Shown here: positions 27,181-36,288 of the stretch, one piece after another | Layout: the number at the start of each line of letters is the position of its first letter | How positions within the stretch are numbered: the first letter of the stretch is position 1 | Source of the DNA: Flavobacterium pisciphilum | GTDB lineage: Bacteria > Bacteroidota > Bacteroidia > Flavobacteriales > Flavobacteriaceae | NCBI RefSeq assembly: GCF_020905345.1 | Contig: NZ_JAJJMO010000001.1 | Span: 3,348,001-3,412,000, forward strand | Reading direction: 5' to 3' | Length of the DNA stretch: 64,000 nt | Program-made: the position numbers and the translations under genes | Notes under the pieces: model-generated | Database searches by the model: none | Seen by the model: the letters and a program-made list of their open reading frames with translations, nothing else | Told to the model about the DNA's origin: nothing

Positions 27181-27276
27181 ATCATTTGTTTTTTAGTTTA
27201 TTATTTAAAGTTACTAGATAAATAGCAATTTCTGAACCAAATTAAAAAAATGTCATTTTGTCACCATAAACTTTAT

Positions 27277-27912
27277 TTAGTTTAGAAGGTTATTTTTAAG
27301 AAGATGAATCATCAATTCGGCAACATTTTTCATTTTGTATTTCTGTAAAATATTTCGTCTATGCGTTTGTACAGTTAGAAAGCTTAAAAATAATTCATCT
27401 GCAATTTCCTGAGTTGATTTCCCTTTAGAGAGTAGCATAACGATATCTTTTTCTCTACGACTAAGGCTTGGGACCTTTTCTAAATCTTCAGATAATGGCT
27501 GGCTAATAATTGTTTTGACTTCATCGCTAAATACAATTTCACCATCAATGGCTTTATAAATACAAGACTTGAATTCTTCGAATGAAGCATTTTTAAGAAT
27601 ATATCCATTTCCTCCGTTCTGGATAAACTGCATTACCAAACTCCTTTCAGACTGGCTGCTCATACCAATAATAATAGTTTTAGGATACTTCTGTTTTATT
27701 GTTTTACATAAATCGACACCATTAATTACGGGTAAAAAAATATCCATTAAAATAAGATCTACTTCATTCGTATCAATATAATCGTGAAGTGTAATACCTG
27801 AATCTAATTTTTGCACGATTTCAATCGCATCCAAATCATTTAAAAGTCCAGCGATTCCAGAAATCACTATTGGATGATCGTCTACAATTACAGTTTTATA
27901 TTTAGTATTCAT
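27277..27912 (-). CDS. LuxR/NarL-family response regulator
   Basis: The 211-residue protein has a receiver domain (Asp11-Asp12 in VDDHP, phospho-acceptor Asp57 in ILMDIFLP, Lys in YILKNASF) and a GerE-type helix-turn-helix (LSRREKDIVMLLSKGKSTQEIADELFLSFLTVQTHRRNIL). It lies 12 bases downstream of the TPR histidine kinase, its likely partner. A strong candidate for its binding site is the palindrome at 29974-29991 in front of the divergent lipoprotein gene. Confidence 0.93.
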   Translation of the reverse strand: MNTKYKTVIVDDHPIVISGIAGLLNDLDAIEIVQKLDSGITLHDYIDTNEVDLILMDIFLPVINGVDLCKTIKQKYPKTIIIGMSSQSERSLVMQFIQNGGNGYILKNASFEEFKSCIYKAIDGEIVFSDEVKTIISQPLSEDLEKVPSLSRREKDIVMLLSKGKSTQEIADELFLSFLTVQTHRRNILQKYKMKNVAELMIHLLKNNLLN

Positions 27913-27924
27913 TATAGTTTTTGT

Positions 27925-29913
27925 TTAAACTTTTAATTCGATATATACCGAAGTTCCTTTCTCTATAGCACTTTCTATTTCTAGCTTTCCATTTAAAAAT
28001 GCCACCCGATTTTTAATGTTTCGTAATCCCATTCCTTGTTTATTTTTAGCTTCGGTAATATCAAATCCAATTCCGTTGTCTTCTACCGTGATAAAAAAAA
28101 TATCTTTATTTTGAGAACAAGAAATCAAGATGTTTGAGGCATTGGCATATTTCAACGCATTGTTCAACAATTCTTGAATTATTCTATAAATCATGATCTC
28201 AAAATGTTTTGGTACGTTTGATTTTTTAATTAAATACTGAAACTCCACATCGGTTTTTGCATTAGAATTAGCCAAGCATAAATCTCTTAACGCGTCTTCT
28301 AAACCTAATTTCAAAAGGCTTTCAGGCATTAAATTCTGCGAAATATTTCGAAGTTCTTTTATCGATTCATTCAGTAATAAATTAATATTTGGGGCATTCA
28401 CTGCATTTTCTTTATCCGCTAAATTTAAATGAATCTTTAATCCAGAAAGCATACTTCCGAGTCCGTCGTGTAGCTCTCTTGCAATTCTTTTTCGTTCTAC
28501 TTCTTCACCTTCGATCAAGGCATTCGAAATGGATAATTTCTGTTGATTTTCAAGTGCCCTTAAATCCTGTTGATGATTTCGTTCTTTTTGAAAACTTAAT
28601 TTCTTCTGATTTTTATTCAAGATCCATAAAAACAAAACTGTAAGAAATAAAAGAAAAGACAATACAGCAAAAAGAACAGAATTCAATTTATTATTATTCG
28701 CTAATAAAATGGAATTCTTATTTTCAGACTGAAGTAAGGATATTTTCTTCTCACTCTCTGCTTTCTTATATTTTGCTTCAAGTTCTATAATTTCATTTTT
28801 AAACTTAGTGCCATTCAGACTGTCATTGATAATATTGTATTTGTTTGAATAGAAATAGGCTTTATTGTATTCTTTAGTAGCGTTATACACTTTTGCCAAT
28901 TCATTATAATAATCCTTTTTATCTATAATAGAAGGCGTGTTTTCTATAAGATAATCCAAATTACTTCTGGCTTTTGAATAATTTTTTAATTTAAAAAGAA
29001 CTTGATACTCTGCAAACTTTAATCGATTTAAAGCAATGAAATTTTGATGTTCTTCAGCTGATTTTATTCCTTTTTTATAACTTTCTAATGCATTGTAATT
29101 TTTATTTTGTTTTGCATAATAGATTCCTTCCGAATAAAAATAAGAATCGTTTAAGTTGGATTTGGGAAATTTTTTTAAAGTAGAAAATGCTTTGTCTAAT
29201 ACTTTTTTTGCATCGTAAAAATGCTTAAGCTCAACGAGATTTTCAGCATTAATAATATAGGTTTCCATTTTTGACTCTGCGACTGTTGGTGTTTTTTTTA
29301 TTGCTCTTTCAATATAATTTTGTGCTTCATTTAAATATTCACTTGCCTTTTCACGTTCATCATTATCCATAAAAATAATTGCAACGGCCTTATATAAACT
29401 ACTTATAAGCTCATAATCACGGCTTTTTTTTGCAATAGGAATAGCTTCATTCACCAGCAGTTTCATGTATTCTCTTTCATTGTTTTTTTGTTGCTGTATG
29501 ACTCCATAATTATGCAGTATACTAGCTCGGAATCTGTAAGCTTCGGTATTATTATATTTTTTAAATCTTTTATTAGCCTCAAGAAGTGTATTCTCAAATC
29601 CTTCTGTGTCACCTTTATCCATAAAGCTAAAGGAATTATAATAGAGTGCTATGTCGTTTAAATATGGAGATTTAGTTTTAAGTCTATTTGCCTGAGCAAG
29701 GTACTTTTTAGATTTTTCGATATCCTGAACAATTAAATACAGTTTTGACAATCTAAAACTATAAAGACTTTTTAAGCTGTCTGATTTTATGTCTTTAGTG
29801 ACTTTAGCAATACTATCAATATAAGGAGAATGATCTTCAAGGGAAAGGATAACTTGAGAATTTGTAATGACTGATATAAATAGGAATAGTATATAAAAGT
29901 AAATCTTCTTCAT
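27925..29913 (-). CDS. TPR-containing sensor histidine kinase (HisKA_3 type)
   Basis: From the ATG at 29913 the protein has 662 residues; an ATG six codons earlier is possible, but the later start begins directly with a normal signal sequence (MKKIYFYILFLFISV). Next come TPR repeats over about residues 40-380, a coiled segment, a membrane helix near 410-434, the dimerisation/phosphotransfer box ERKRIARELHDGLGS (phospho-His about 482) and an HATPase domain (QELLNNALKYA, DNGIGFD, GMGLRNIKNR). Such kinases sense unknown periplasmic cues and phosphorylate LuxR-type regulators, here the gene 12 bases downstream. Confidence 0.92.
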   Translation of the reverse strand: MKKIYFYILFLFISVITNSQVILSLEDHSPYIDSIAKVTKDIKSDSLKSLYSFRLSKLYLIVQDIEKSKKYLAQANRLKTKSPYLNDIALYYNSFSFMDKGDTEGFENTLLEANKRFKKYNNTEAYRFRASILHNYGVIQQQKNNEREYMKLLVNEAIPIAKKSRDYELISSLYKAVAIIFMDNDEREKASEYLNEAQNYIERAIKKTPTVAESKMETYIINAENLVELKHFYDAKKVLDKAFSTLKKFPKSNLNDSYFYSEGIYYAKQNKNYNALESYKKGIKSAEEHQNFIALNRLKFAEYQVLFKLKNYSKARSNLDYLIENTPSIIDKKDYYNELAKVYNATKEYNKAYFYSNKYNIINDSLNGTKFKNEIIELEAKYKKAESEKKISLLQSENKNSILLANNNKLNSVLFAVLSFLLFLTVLFLWILNKNQKKLSFQKERNHQQDLRALENQQKLSISNALIEGEEVERKRIARELHDGLGSMLSGLKIHLNLADKENAVNAPNINLLLNESIKELRNISQNLMPESLLKLGLEDALRDLCLANSNAKTDVEFQYLIKKSNVPKHFEIMIYRIIQELLNNALKYANASNILISCSQNKDIFFITVEDNGIGFDITEAKNKQGMGLRNIKNRVAFLNGKLEIESAIEKGTSVYIELKV

Positions 29914-29973
29914 GAAACGGTATTTGCTCAAATTTATTAAAATTTAAAATATTCTAAAAAAAATCATCTTTTT

Positions 29974-30015
29974 TTACCTGATATCAGGTAATATAAAATA
30001 CATTTTATCAGGTAT
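29974..30015. promoter_or_regulatory. Candidate response-regulator operator: 18-bp palindrome plus half-site
   Basis: TTACCTGATATCAGGTAA (29974-29991) is a perfect 18-bp palindrome. TATCAGGTA, its right half, recurs at 30006-30014 in the same orientation 24 bases on. The half-site abuts the -33 TTG of the promoter at 30015-30045. Relative to the predicted start near 30052 the half-site centres close to -41 and the palindrome near -69, as for activator sites. It lies between the divergent TPR kinase and lipoprotein genes. Confidence 0.7.
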
Positions 30016-30045
30016 TGCCCTCTTTTTAGTTAGCTTTTAACTTTG
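30015..30045 (+). promoter_or_regulatory. Promoter of the MmpS-like lipoprotein gene
   Basis: TTG (30015-30017) is followed after 20 bases by TAACTTTG (30038-30045), an exact TAnnTTTG. The ATG at 30081 is 35 bases downstream. Confidence 0.7.
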
Positions 30046-30080
30046 TCATTAGCAAATATTAACTATTAACGAATTTAATT

Positions 30081-30485
30081 ATGAAATCAATTTTGAAAAC
30101 TTTAGCGATTGTAATGACTCTTGCTTTTACAGTAGTGTCTTGCAGCAGCGACAAGGATAATGACGGTGATCCAGTGTCAGCTTCAAGAGATGTAAAATAT
30201 GAAGTAACTGGGAATTTTGGAGGAGAACTTAGTGTGATTTATATGGAAAAAAGCACTGCTCCACTTAATGAAGATATTGAGAAATTACCTTGGACTAAAG
30301 AGTTTACAGCCAATCCTGATGCTACTGGAGCATCAATGAATGTAAGTGGTAATGGAGGGGTTAAAGGACAAACTCTAACAGGTAAGATTTATGTTGGAGG
30401 AAAAGTGGTTAAAGAATTAACTGCAACAGCAGATAACAGTGGGATTATTATACTAATGCCAGGTACTTATGTTTTTCCTAGATAA
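30081..30485 (+). CDS. MmpS-like lipoprotein
   Basis: The 134-residue precursor has a lipoprotein signal (acceptor Cys21 in TVVSC, then SSDKDNDGD) and a small beta-sandwich-like domain: VKYEVTGNFGGELSVIYMEK, LPWTKEF, LTGKIYVGGKVVKELTATA. This pattern of V-x-Y-E-V-x-G, L-P-W and a C-terminal I-x-V-G-G-K-V-V resembles the MmpS-type transport accessory domain; the assignment is by eye. It is probably controlled by the divergent two-component system, given the operator-like repeats in its promoter. A strong bidirectional terminator follows. Confidence 0.75.
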   Translation: MKSILKTLAIVMTLAFTVVSCSSDKDNDGDPVSASRDVKYEVTGNFGGELSVIYMEKSTAPLNEDIEKLPWTKEFTANPDATGASMNVSGNGGVKGQTLTGKIYVGGKVVKELTATADNSGIIILMPGTYVFPR

Positions 30486-30502
30486 GGAAGCATAAGAATA
30501 AT

Positions 30503-30543
30503 AAAAAAGAGCGGTTTGTAATTCTACAAACCGCTCTTTTTTT
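30503..30543. terminator. Bidirectional terminator between convergent genes
   Basis: An 18-bp stem (30503-30520 with 30525-30542; core GAGCGGTTTGTA) with a 4-base loop and A/T runs on both sides separates the lipoprotein gene from the minus-strand gene ending at 30564. Confidence 0.92.
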
Positions 30544-30563
30544 GCTTAATGGGCATTTTTGTA

Positions 30564-31160
30564 TTACTGATTGGAGTTTAATTGATTGTTTATTGTTTCA
30601 AATTTGGCAATCAGACTATTGATTTTATTTTGTTGTTTTTTGATTTCTTTGGGTCTTAGATAAAACCAAGTAAAACCAATCCATGCTAACATTACACCGT
30701 ATGAAAAAATTCCCCAAAAAAGAGTCATTTTGTACACGTACTCATACATATACAAGCTTAATCCAGATCCGAGTAGTATAAAGTACAAACTCAATATGGT
30801 GGATTGTAAAAATTGTTGCTTTGTTTTAATGCTAACTAGTTTTCGTAGGTATTCGTTATTGCTTTGTGTGCTATCAATGTTTTGATAAGAGAGAATTAAT
30901 TTATTGTAAACGAATAAATACATGACCATTGCCAGAACAGTTAGAATAATTCCAATTTTAGTTGAGATAAATTGTGGTTGATAATGATACCAGATGAAAA
31001 CAATAAACGCACATGTTGTAAGGAGTATTATGTTTGTGATAATTAATATTCTCAAACTAACTCTTTTAAAATGTTTTAGTTTAGAAAGTAATTCCTCTAT
31101 GTTGGGTTGACTTACAGATTGTTTTTTCCATAAATCTTTAAAGTCTATATTATTGTCCAT
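30564..31160 (-). CDS. Membrane protein downstream of ECF sigma factor
   Basis: The 198-residue protein has a short cytoplasmic start (FKDLWKKQSVSQPNIEELL), four membrane helices (about residues 33-56, 65-85, 112-133 and 140-165) and a basic helical tail. It overlaps the sigma factor gene by 11 bases, so translation is coupled. An anti-sigma or sigma-accessory role fits the position, but there is no recognisable zinc anti-sigma motif, so this is inference. The W-K-K-Q start is common in membrane proteins paired with ECF sigma factors in Bacteroidota. Confidence 0.8.
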   Translation of the reverse strand: MDNNIDFKDLWKKQSVSQPNIEELLSKLKHFKRVSLRILIITNIILLTTCAFIVFIWYHYQPQFISTKIGIILTVLAMVMYLFVYNKLILSYQNIDSTQSNNEYLRKLVSIKTKQQFLQSTILSLYFILLGSGLSLYMYEYVYKMTLFWGIFSYGVMLAWIGFTWFYLRPKEIKKQQNKINSLIAKFETINNQLNSNQ

Positions 31161-31620
31161 TTTCTTTGAATTTCTGAGTTAGTTTTTCTTTTATTCTATG
31201 AATTTTCACTCTTGTATTAGCCTCAGTAAGCCCAACAATACTAGCTATTTCGGCTTGTTTTACGTCTTCGAGTTCTAATGAAATAATAATACGGTCGGTT
31301 TCAGGTAATTCGGCAATACATTTATATAAAAATAGGATTTGAGGTTCTAACGATTCCTGCTTTTCTTCGGTAATATATGTAGGTAATTCTGATTTTTGAA
31401 AACGTTTATCCTTTTCTATTTGACGTAAACAATTGTTAGACGCAATCCTGAAAATCCAAGTTCCTATACTTGCTTCATTGCGAAAAGTATCAAGTTTTTT
31501 CCAAACAATGATGAATGTTTCCTGAGCTAAATCCTGAGCGATATCGTAGTTATTTACATAACCCATACATAAACGAAATACCTTTTGCCAGTATAATTTG
31601 TATAGTTCTTCGAACGCCAT
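31150..31620 (-). CDS. ECF-type RNA polymerase sigma factor
   Basis: The 156-residue protein has sigma region 2 (FEELYKLYWQKVFRLCMGYV, DIAQDLAQETFIIVWKKLDTF, GTWIFRIASNNCLRQI) and region 4 (ETDRIIISLELEDVKQAEIASIVGL, VKIHRIKEKLTQKF). Its ATG shares one base with the stop of the upstream hydrolase gene and it overlaps the downstream membrane protein gene by 11 bases. The three form one tightly coupled operon. Confidence 0.93.
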   Translation of the reverse strand: MAFEELYKLYWQKVFRLCMGYVNNYDIAQDLAQETFIIVWKKLDTFRNEASIGTWIFRIASNNCLRQIEKDKRFQKSELPTYITEEKQESLEPQILFLYKCIAELPETDRIIISLELEDVKQAEIASIVGLTEANTRVKIHRIKEKLTQKFKENGQ

Positions 31621-32471
31621 TATTTAGCTTTTATAAAGTTGTTTAAATGGTTAAAATAAAAGTCTTTGTCATCATACATGATAAAATGTAAACCTTTGTT
31701 CGCATATTGAAGATTGGCTTGTTTTAAGTTTTTATATTGTGCTTCAATAGCAGGTTTTAAATTTACAAAATAAGACTCAAGCAATATTAATGATGGACAT
31801 TTTATAGCTGCAATTTTCTCTCTTAAATCTGTATTTGAAAAATCACAAAATATCTCTCCAAAAGTTTTTCTGTCAGATTTTACACTCCAACTAAGTAACA
31901 AATCGTATTTTGAAGTATCCTCAGAAAGTTTTGGAAGATATTTTTTTTGATTCTCAGAAAATTGATTATCACTAATACTAGTCATTTGATTAACAATCGG
32001 AGTGCAATCATTATTTTCTTTTGATTTAAAAGTAGGATTCATCAAAGCAGCCAAACAAGGTAGTGCATCTACAACTACAATTCTGTCAACTAAATTCGGA
32101 TAATCTGCTGCGATTGCTAGTGCTAATCCACCACCCATGCTATGTCCAATTAGTATTGGTTTTTCGATTTTATTGTCTTTTATATAAGTGGCAATTGCAT
32201 CTTCCCAATTTTTGAATGAAGCGTTTGGTTGTGGTTTGACTCCGGCGAAACCAGCCATTGTAAGTGTGTAACAAGTGAAATTCTTTTCGAAGTTAGCCTT
32301 AGTGTCGTTCCAAACTTCTCCTGAAGAGGCAAAGCCGGGAATAAATAAAATAGCCTGTTTCCCTTTTCCTGATTTAATAACCTCAAACGGATACGATTTT
32401 GTTTGTGCAAACACATTTAAACATACTGCTGAAAATAATAATGCAATAACTAAGATGATATACTTTTTCAT
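31620..32471 (-). CDS. Exported alpha/beta hydrolase
   Basis: The 283-residue precursor has a signal peptide (residues 1-22, NVFAQ), an oxyanion segment IPGFASS (44-50), the nucleophile elbow GHSMGGG (Ser111), and a C-terminal His in KGLHFIMYDD. The general fold is that of esterases, lipases and related enzymes; the substrate is unknown. It is first in the hydrolase-sigma-membrane protein operon, an unusual pairing for a sigma factor, and may be part of the stress response it controls (inference). Confidence 0.87.
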   Translation of the reverse strand: MKKYIILVIALLFSAVCLNVFAQTKSYPFEVIKSGKGKQAILFIPGFASSGEVWNDTKANFEKNFTCYTLTMAGFAGVKPQPNASFKNWEDAIATYIKDNKIEKPILIGHSMGGGLALAIAADYPNLVDRIVVVDALPCLAALMNPTFKSKENNDCTPIVNQMTSISDNQFSENQKKYLPKLSEDTSKYDLLLSWSVKSDRKTFGEIFCDFSNTDLREKIAAIKCPSLILLESYFVNLKPAIEAQYKNLKQANLQYANKGLHFIMYDDKDFYFNHLNNFIKAK

Positions 32472-32614
32472 TTTAATGGTTTTAAATTGTTAATTAATCA
32501 AATTCGCCTTTTGGATACAGAAACAATTAAAATGTTACAAAAGTTAAAATATTTTTTTCAATTAATTGATTAAAAACACATTGAGGCTTTTAAATACAAT
32601 AGTTTTAAACAAAA

Positions 32615-32650
32615 AAATCCAAATCCCAACATACATTGGAATTTGGATTT
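32615..32650 (-). terminator. Terminator of leuS
   Basis: AAATCCAAAT (32615-32624) pairs with ATTTGGATTT (32641-32650), with CCAA/TTGG extending the stem inward. It lies 23 bases after the leuS stop, with T residues after the stem on the minus strand. Confidence 0.82.
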
Positions 32651-32672
32651 TAAATATTTAAAGCAGGAATTG

Positions 32673-35546
32673 TTATCCTACTAAGTTGATTATTTTTCCA
32701 GGAACAATAATTACTTTGTTAGGCGTTCTACCATCCAATTGTTTTAAAGTTCTTTCATCTTTCATAATGATTTCTTCGATTTGAGCTGCGGTTAAATCCA
32801 AAGGCAATTCGATTGTGAAACGCATTTTTCCATTAAATGAAACTGGGTATTCTTTGCTGCTTTCTACCAAATATTTAGGTTCAAAAGTAGGGAATGCAAC
32901 AGCTGCAATAGATGTTGTGTGCCCTAATAATGACCATAGTTCTTCTGCAATATGTGGAGCATAAGGCGAAATTACAATTGCCAAAGGTTCTAATACTGCA
33001 CGTGAATGACAGTTTTGGGTTGATAATTCGTTTACACAAATCATAAACTGAGAAACAGAAGTATTAAAAGAGAAATTTTCGATATCTTCTACTGCTTTTT
33101 TAATGGTTTTATGTAATGATTTTAAGTTGTCTTTTGTAGGTTCGTCATTAGTAATAATCAAACCATTGTCATCAAAATACAAACGACATAATTTCTTAAG
33201 GAAACCAAATACTCCCGAAATACCTGCAGTGTTCCAAGGTTTAGCTTGCTCTAATGGACCTAAGAACATTTCGTACAAACGTAATGTATCAGCTCCATAT
33301 TCATTACAAATATCGTCTGGTGTAACTACATTGTAATATGATTTCGACATTTTTTCAACCTCGCGACCTACTACATATTTACCATTTTCATCCGTAATAA
33401 ATTCAGCATTTTGGAAATCATCTCTCCAAGCTTTAAATCTTTCAATGTCTAATTCATCAGATGAATTTACCATTGAAACATCTACTCGAAGTGGTTGTAC
33501 GCTCTTGTCTTCAATTTTATTTTTAGATACAAATGTATTTGTTCCTTCAATTCTGTAAACAAAAGCAGTTGTACCCAAAATCATTCCCTGATTAATCAGT
33601 TTTTTGAATGGCTCTTCAGTAGGAGCAAAACCTTTATCTTTTAAGAATTTATTCCAGAAACGAGAATATAGTAAATGTCCAGTTGCATGTTCGCTTCCAC
33701 CAATATACAAATCGACACTTTCCCAATAAGCTAAAGCTTCTTTGCTAGCAAATTCAGTTTCGTTATGAGCATCCATATAACGCATCCAATACCATGAACT
33801 TCCTGCCCAACCTGGCATAGTATTCAATTCTAAAGGAAAAATCGTTGTATGATCTACTAAATCTGTATTGACAACTTTATTTTGTTTGGTATCCCAAGCC
33901 CAAACAGCTGCATTTCCTAAAGGAGGCAAACCGTCTTCTGTTGGTAAATATTTCTCAACTTCTGGTAAAATGATTGGCAAATGTTGTGCATCAATCATTG
34001 TAGGCAATCCGTTTACATAATAAACTGGGAAAGGCTCTCCCCAATAACGCTGACGTGAAAATACGGCATCACGCAAACGGTAATTGGTTTTTCCAGTTCC
34101 TTGGTTGATTTCCTCCAAAGCGATAATTGCTTTTTGAGTGGCTGCTTTATAATTTAATCCGTTTAAGAAATCAGAATTAGCGATTTCAACATTGTCTTTA
34201 GAACCGTAAGCTGCTTCAGAAATATCAACATTTGCGAAGATATTTTTGATTTCTGGCATTCCGTTTTGACCTTTAAAGAAATTTGTAAATGCATAATCTC
34301 TTTCGTCTCCACAAGGAACCGCCATTACAGCACCTGTTCCATATCCAGCTAGAACGTAATCACCTATCCAAACCGGAATTGGTTCTTTGGTAAAAGGATG
34401 TTCAGTATAAGCTCCAGTAAATACTCCAGAAATAGTTTTTACATCAGCCATACGCTCACGTTCAGAACGTTTTGCAGTTTTTTCGATATAAGCTTCAATT
34501 GTTTCTTTTTGTTCAGGAGTAGTAATCTCGGCTACCAAAGGATGTTCAGGAGCCAATGTCATAAAGGTAACTCCAAAAATAGTATCAGGACGAGTGGTAA
34601 AAACTTCAATGAATTTTACATCCGACTTATCACTATTTACTTGAAACTTCACCATTGCACCAACCGATTTTCCAATCCAGTTGCGTTGGCTTTCTTTGAT
34701 GCTTTCGCTCCAGTCGATATTATTAAGACCTTGTAACAAACGTTCTGCATAAGCAGAAATACGCATGCTCCATTGTGTCATTTTTTTACGAATTACAGGA
34801 TAACCACCACGCTCAGAAACTCCGTTAATGATTTCGTCATTTGCTAAAACCGTTCCTAAACCAGGACACCAGTTAACTTCAGTTTCTGCTAGATACGTTA
34901 ATCTGTATTGTAATAGTATTTTTTGTTGCTCATCTGATGAAAAAGAGTTCCAATCATTAGATGTGAAAGGAGCGATATTGTCATCAGAAACGGCATTTAC
35001 AGTTGCATTTCCTTCATTTTCGAAAACAGCAATCAAAGTCGAAATATCTTCAGCTTTATCTGAATTCTTGTTGTACCAAGAGTTGAACAATTGGATAAAA
35101 ATCCATTGTGTATGTTTATAGTAGTCTGGATTTGAAGTACGGATTTCTCTGTCCCAATCAAATGAGAATCCAATTTTGTCTAATTGTTTTCTGTATCCAG
35201 CAATTTGCTTACCTTCTTTATCTACACCACCATCGATGTTTACACGAGTAGTATCTTCTGGACGTTGCCCCGTTTGTATCGCATATTGTTCAGCAGGCAA
35301 TCCGAAGCTATCATAACCCATTGGATGCAAAACATTAAAACCTTGATGTCTTTTAAAGCGAGAATACACATCAGAAGCAATATAACCTAGCGGATGTCCT
35401 ACGTGTAATCCTGCTCCAGATGGATAAGGAAACATATCGAGTACATAATGTTTTGGTTTTTCGGAGTTATTCTCGGCTGCAAAAGTTTTATTGTCTGCCC
35501 AATATTTTTGCCATTTGGCGTCTATTTCAATCGGATTGTATTTCAT
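32673..35546 (-). CDS. leuS: Leucine--tRNA ligase
   Basis: The 957-residue class I synthetase has the HIGH-type motif PYPSGAGLHVGHPLGY (about residues 40-55), the WCP-type zinc-region remnant (VNWCPGLGTVLANDE), the CP1 editing domain (TTRPDTIFGVTFM, GTGAVMAVPCGDERDY) and the KMSKS loop (VEKMSKSYYNVV). It charges tRNA-Leu and edits mischarged products. It is longer than the E. coli enzyme (860), mainly from an insertion near residues 155-205 (Asn/Asp-rich), as in other Bacteroidota. Confidence 0.97.
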   Translation of the reverse strand: MKYNPIEIDAKWQKYWADNKTFAAENNSEKPKHYVLDMFPYPSGAGLHVGHPLGYIASDVYSRFKRHQGFNVLHPMGYDSFGLPAEQYAIQTGQRPEDTTRVNIDGGVDKEGKQIAGYRKQLDKIGFSFDWDREIRTSNPDYYKHTQWIFIQLFNSWYNKNSDKAEDISTLIAVFENEGNATVNAVSDDNIAPFTSNDWNSFSSDEQQKILLQYRLTYLAETEVNWCPGLGTVLANDEIINGVSERGGYPVIRKKMTQWSMRISAYAERLLQGLNNIDWSESIKESQRNWIGKSVGAMVKFQVNSDKSDVKFIEVFTTRPDTIFGVTFMTLAPEHPLVAEITTPEQKETIEAYIEKTAKRSERERMADVKTISGVFTGAYTEHPFTKEPIPVWIGDYVLAGYGTGAVMAVPCGDERDYAFTNFFKGQNGMPEIKNIFANVDISEAAYGSKDNVEIANSDFLNGLNYKAATQKAIIALEEINQGTGKTNYRLRDAVFSRQRYWGEPFPVYYVNGLPTMIDAQHLPIILPEVEKYLPTEDGLPPLGNAAVWAWDTKQNKVVNTDLVDHTTIFPLELNTMPGWAGSSWYWMRYMDAHNETEFASKEALAYWESVDLYIGGSEHATGHLLYSRFWNKFLKDKGFAPTEEPFKKLINQGMILGTTAFVYRIEGTNTFVSKNKIEDKSVQPLRVDVSMVNSSDELDIERFKAWRDDFQNAEFITDENGKYVVGREVEKMSKSYYNVVTPDDICNEYGADTLRLYEMFLGPLEQAKPWNTAGISGVFGFLKKLCRLYFDDNGLIITNDEPTKDNLKSLHKTIKKAVEDIENFSFNTSVSQFMICVNELSTQNCHSRAVLEPLAIVISPYAPHIAEELWSLLGHTTSIAAVAFPTFEPKYLVESSKEYPVSFNGKMRFTIELPLDLTAAQIEEIIMKDERTLKQLDGRTPNKVIIVPGKIINLVG

Positions 35547-35611
35547 GTCTAAGGTTCAAAGTTGCAAAGTGACAAAGTTTTAAGGTTTTTCCACGATGAA
35601 TTATAAGTTCG

Positions 35612-35642
35612 CAAATTTACATTTATTGTGGATTGTACCAAA
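35612..35642 (-). promoter_or_regulatory. Promoter of leuS
   Basis: On the minus strand TTTG (35642-35639), 19 bases, then TAAATTTG (35619-35612): a textbook Bacteroidota promoter. The ATG at 35546 is about 60 bases beyond the predicted start, leaving room for a leader. Confidence 0.7.
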
Positions 35643-35818
35643 GTAATTCTTTCAGATATAATAGAATGATAAAAATCAGTATTTAAATAACCATGAATAT
35701 TTAATTTTACACTTCTATGATGTAGATAAGTGTTTTTTATCTTTTTAATAAATAAGTAATTCAAAGAATAACTTCACTTAGAAATGGATTGTTTTAGTAT
35801 TGATTTATAAAGAATAAA

Positions 35819-36166
35819 ATGGGTAGTAGCAAAAAATATTCTATCAAAGTGCGACTTTGGATTGAAGAAGCCGAAGGCCCATTTTTAGGAATTGGGAAAG
35901 TTTGGTTATTAGAAAATATTAAAAAAACAGGTTCTATAACCAATGGTGCCAAAGAAATGAAAATGGCATATCGACAAGCGTGGCAATTGGTTGAGGAGAT
36001 GAATCAGAGAGCAGAATCACCTTTGGTAGAAAAACTTCTAGGAGGCAAAGGGGGTGGAGGTGCACGACTAACTGAAGCTGGAGAAACAGCAATTGCAGTT
36101 TTTTATGAAATCGAAAAACGAATCAGAGATTATGCTGAAAAAGAAGTACAGAATTTAAAGTTCTAA
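35819..36166 (+). CDS. ModE-like winged-helix regulator (DNA-binding domain only)
   Basis: The 115-residue protein is one winged helix-turn-helix domain matching the N-terminal part of ModE: LRLWIEEAEGPFLGIGKVWLLENIKKTGSI-type start, then AKEMKMAYRQAWQLVEEMNQ and a Gly-rich wing (GGKGGGGARLTEAG). It lacks the molybdate-binding (TOBE/Mop) domains of E. coli ModE; single-domain forms are widespread. It precedes a TonB receptor and a molybdopterin-oxidoreductase-fold lipoprotein, which suggests control of molybdenum-linked genes (inference). Confidence 0.87.
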   Translation: MGSSKKYSIKVRLWIEEAEGPFLGIGKVWLLENIKKTGSITNGAKEMKMAYRQAWQLVEEMNQRAESPLVEKLLGGKGGGGARLTEAGETAIAVFYEIEKRIRDYAEKEVQNLKF

Positions 36167-36246
36167 ATTTTTTAATATTCAGTATTCATTTTAAAACATA
36201 TTGAAAATTGTTATCTAATTGTGGATCGCAAATAAAAACACCAACT

Positions 36247-36274
36247 ATCAGTGTTCTTTTAAAAACATACTGAT
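36247..36274. promoter_or_regulatory. Inverted repeat in front of the TonB receptor gene
   Basis: ATCAGT-GTT (36247-36255) is mirrored by AAC-AT-ACTGAT (36264-36274), an imperfect palindrome that ends 15 bases before the ATG at 36289. It could be an operator for the upstream ModE-like regulator or a leader hairpin. It does not match the E. coli ModE box. Confidence 0.35.
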
Positions 36275-36288
36275 TAATTATTAAAATT

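Noticed and set aside
35549..35764. A 71-codon minus-strand frame upstream of leuS
   Set aside because: It covers the clear leuS promoter (35612-35642) and has random-looking composition.
36167..36288. A molybdenum-cofactor riboswitch before the TonB receptor gene
   Set aside because: The 122-base leader has only a short imperfect hairpin and lacks the multi-stem architecture of the Moco RNA motif.
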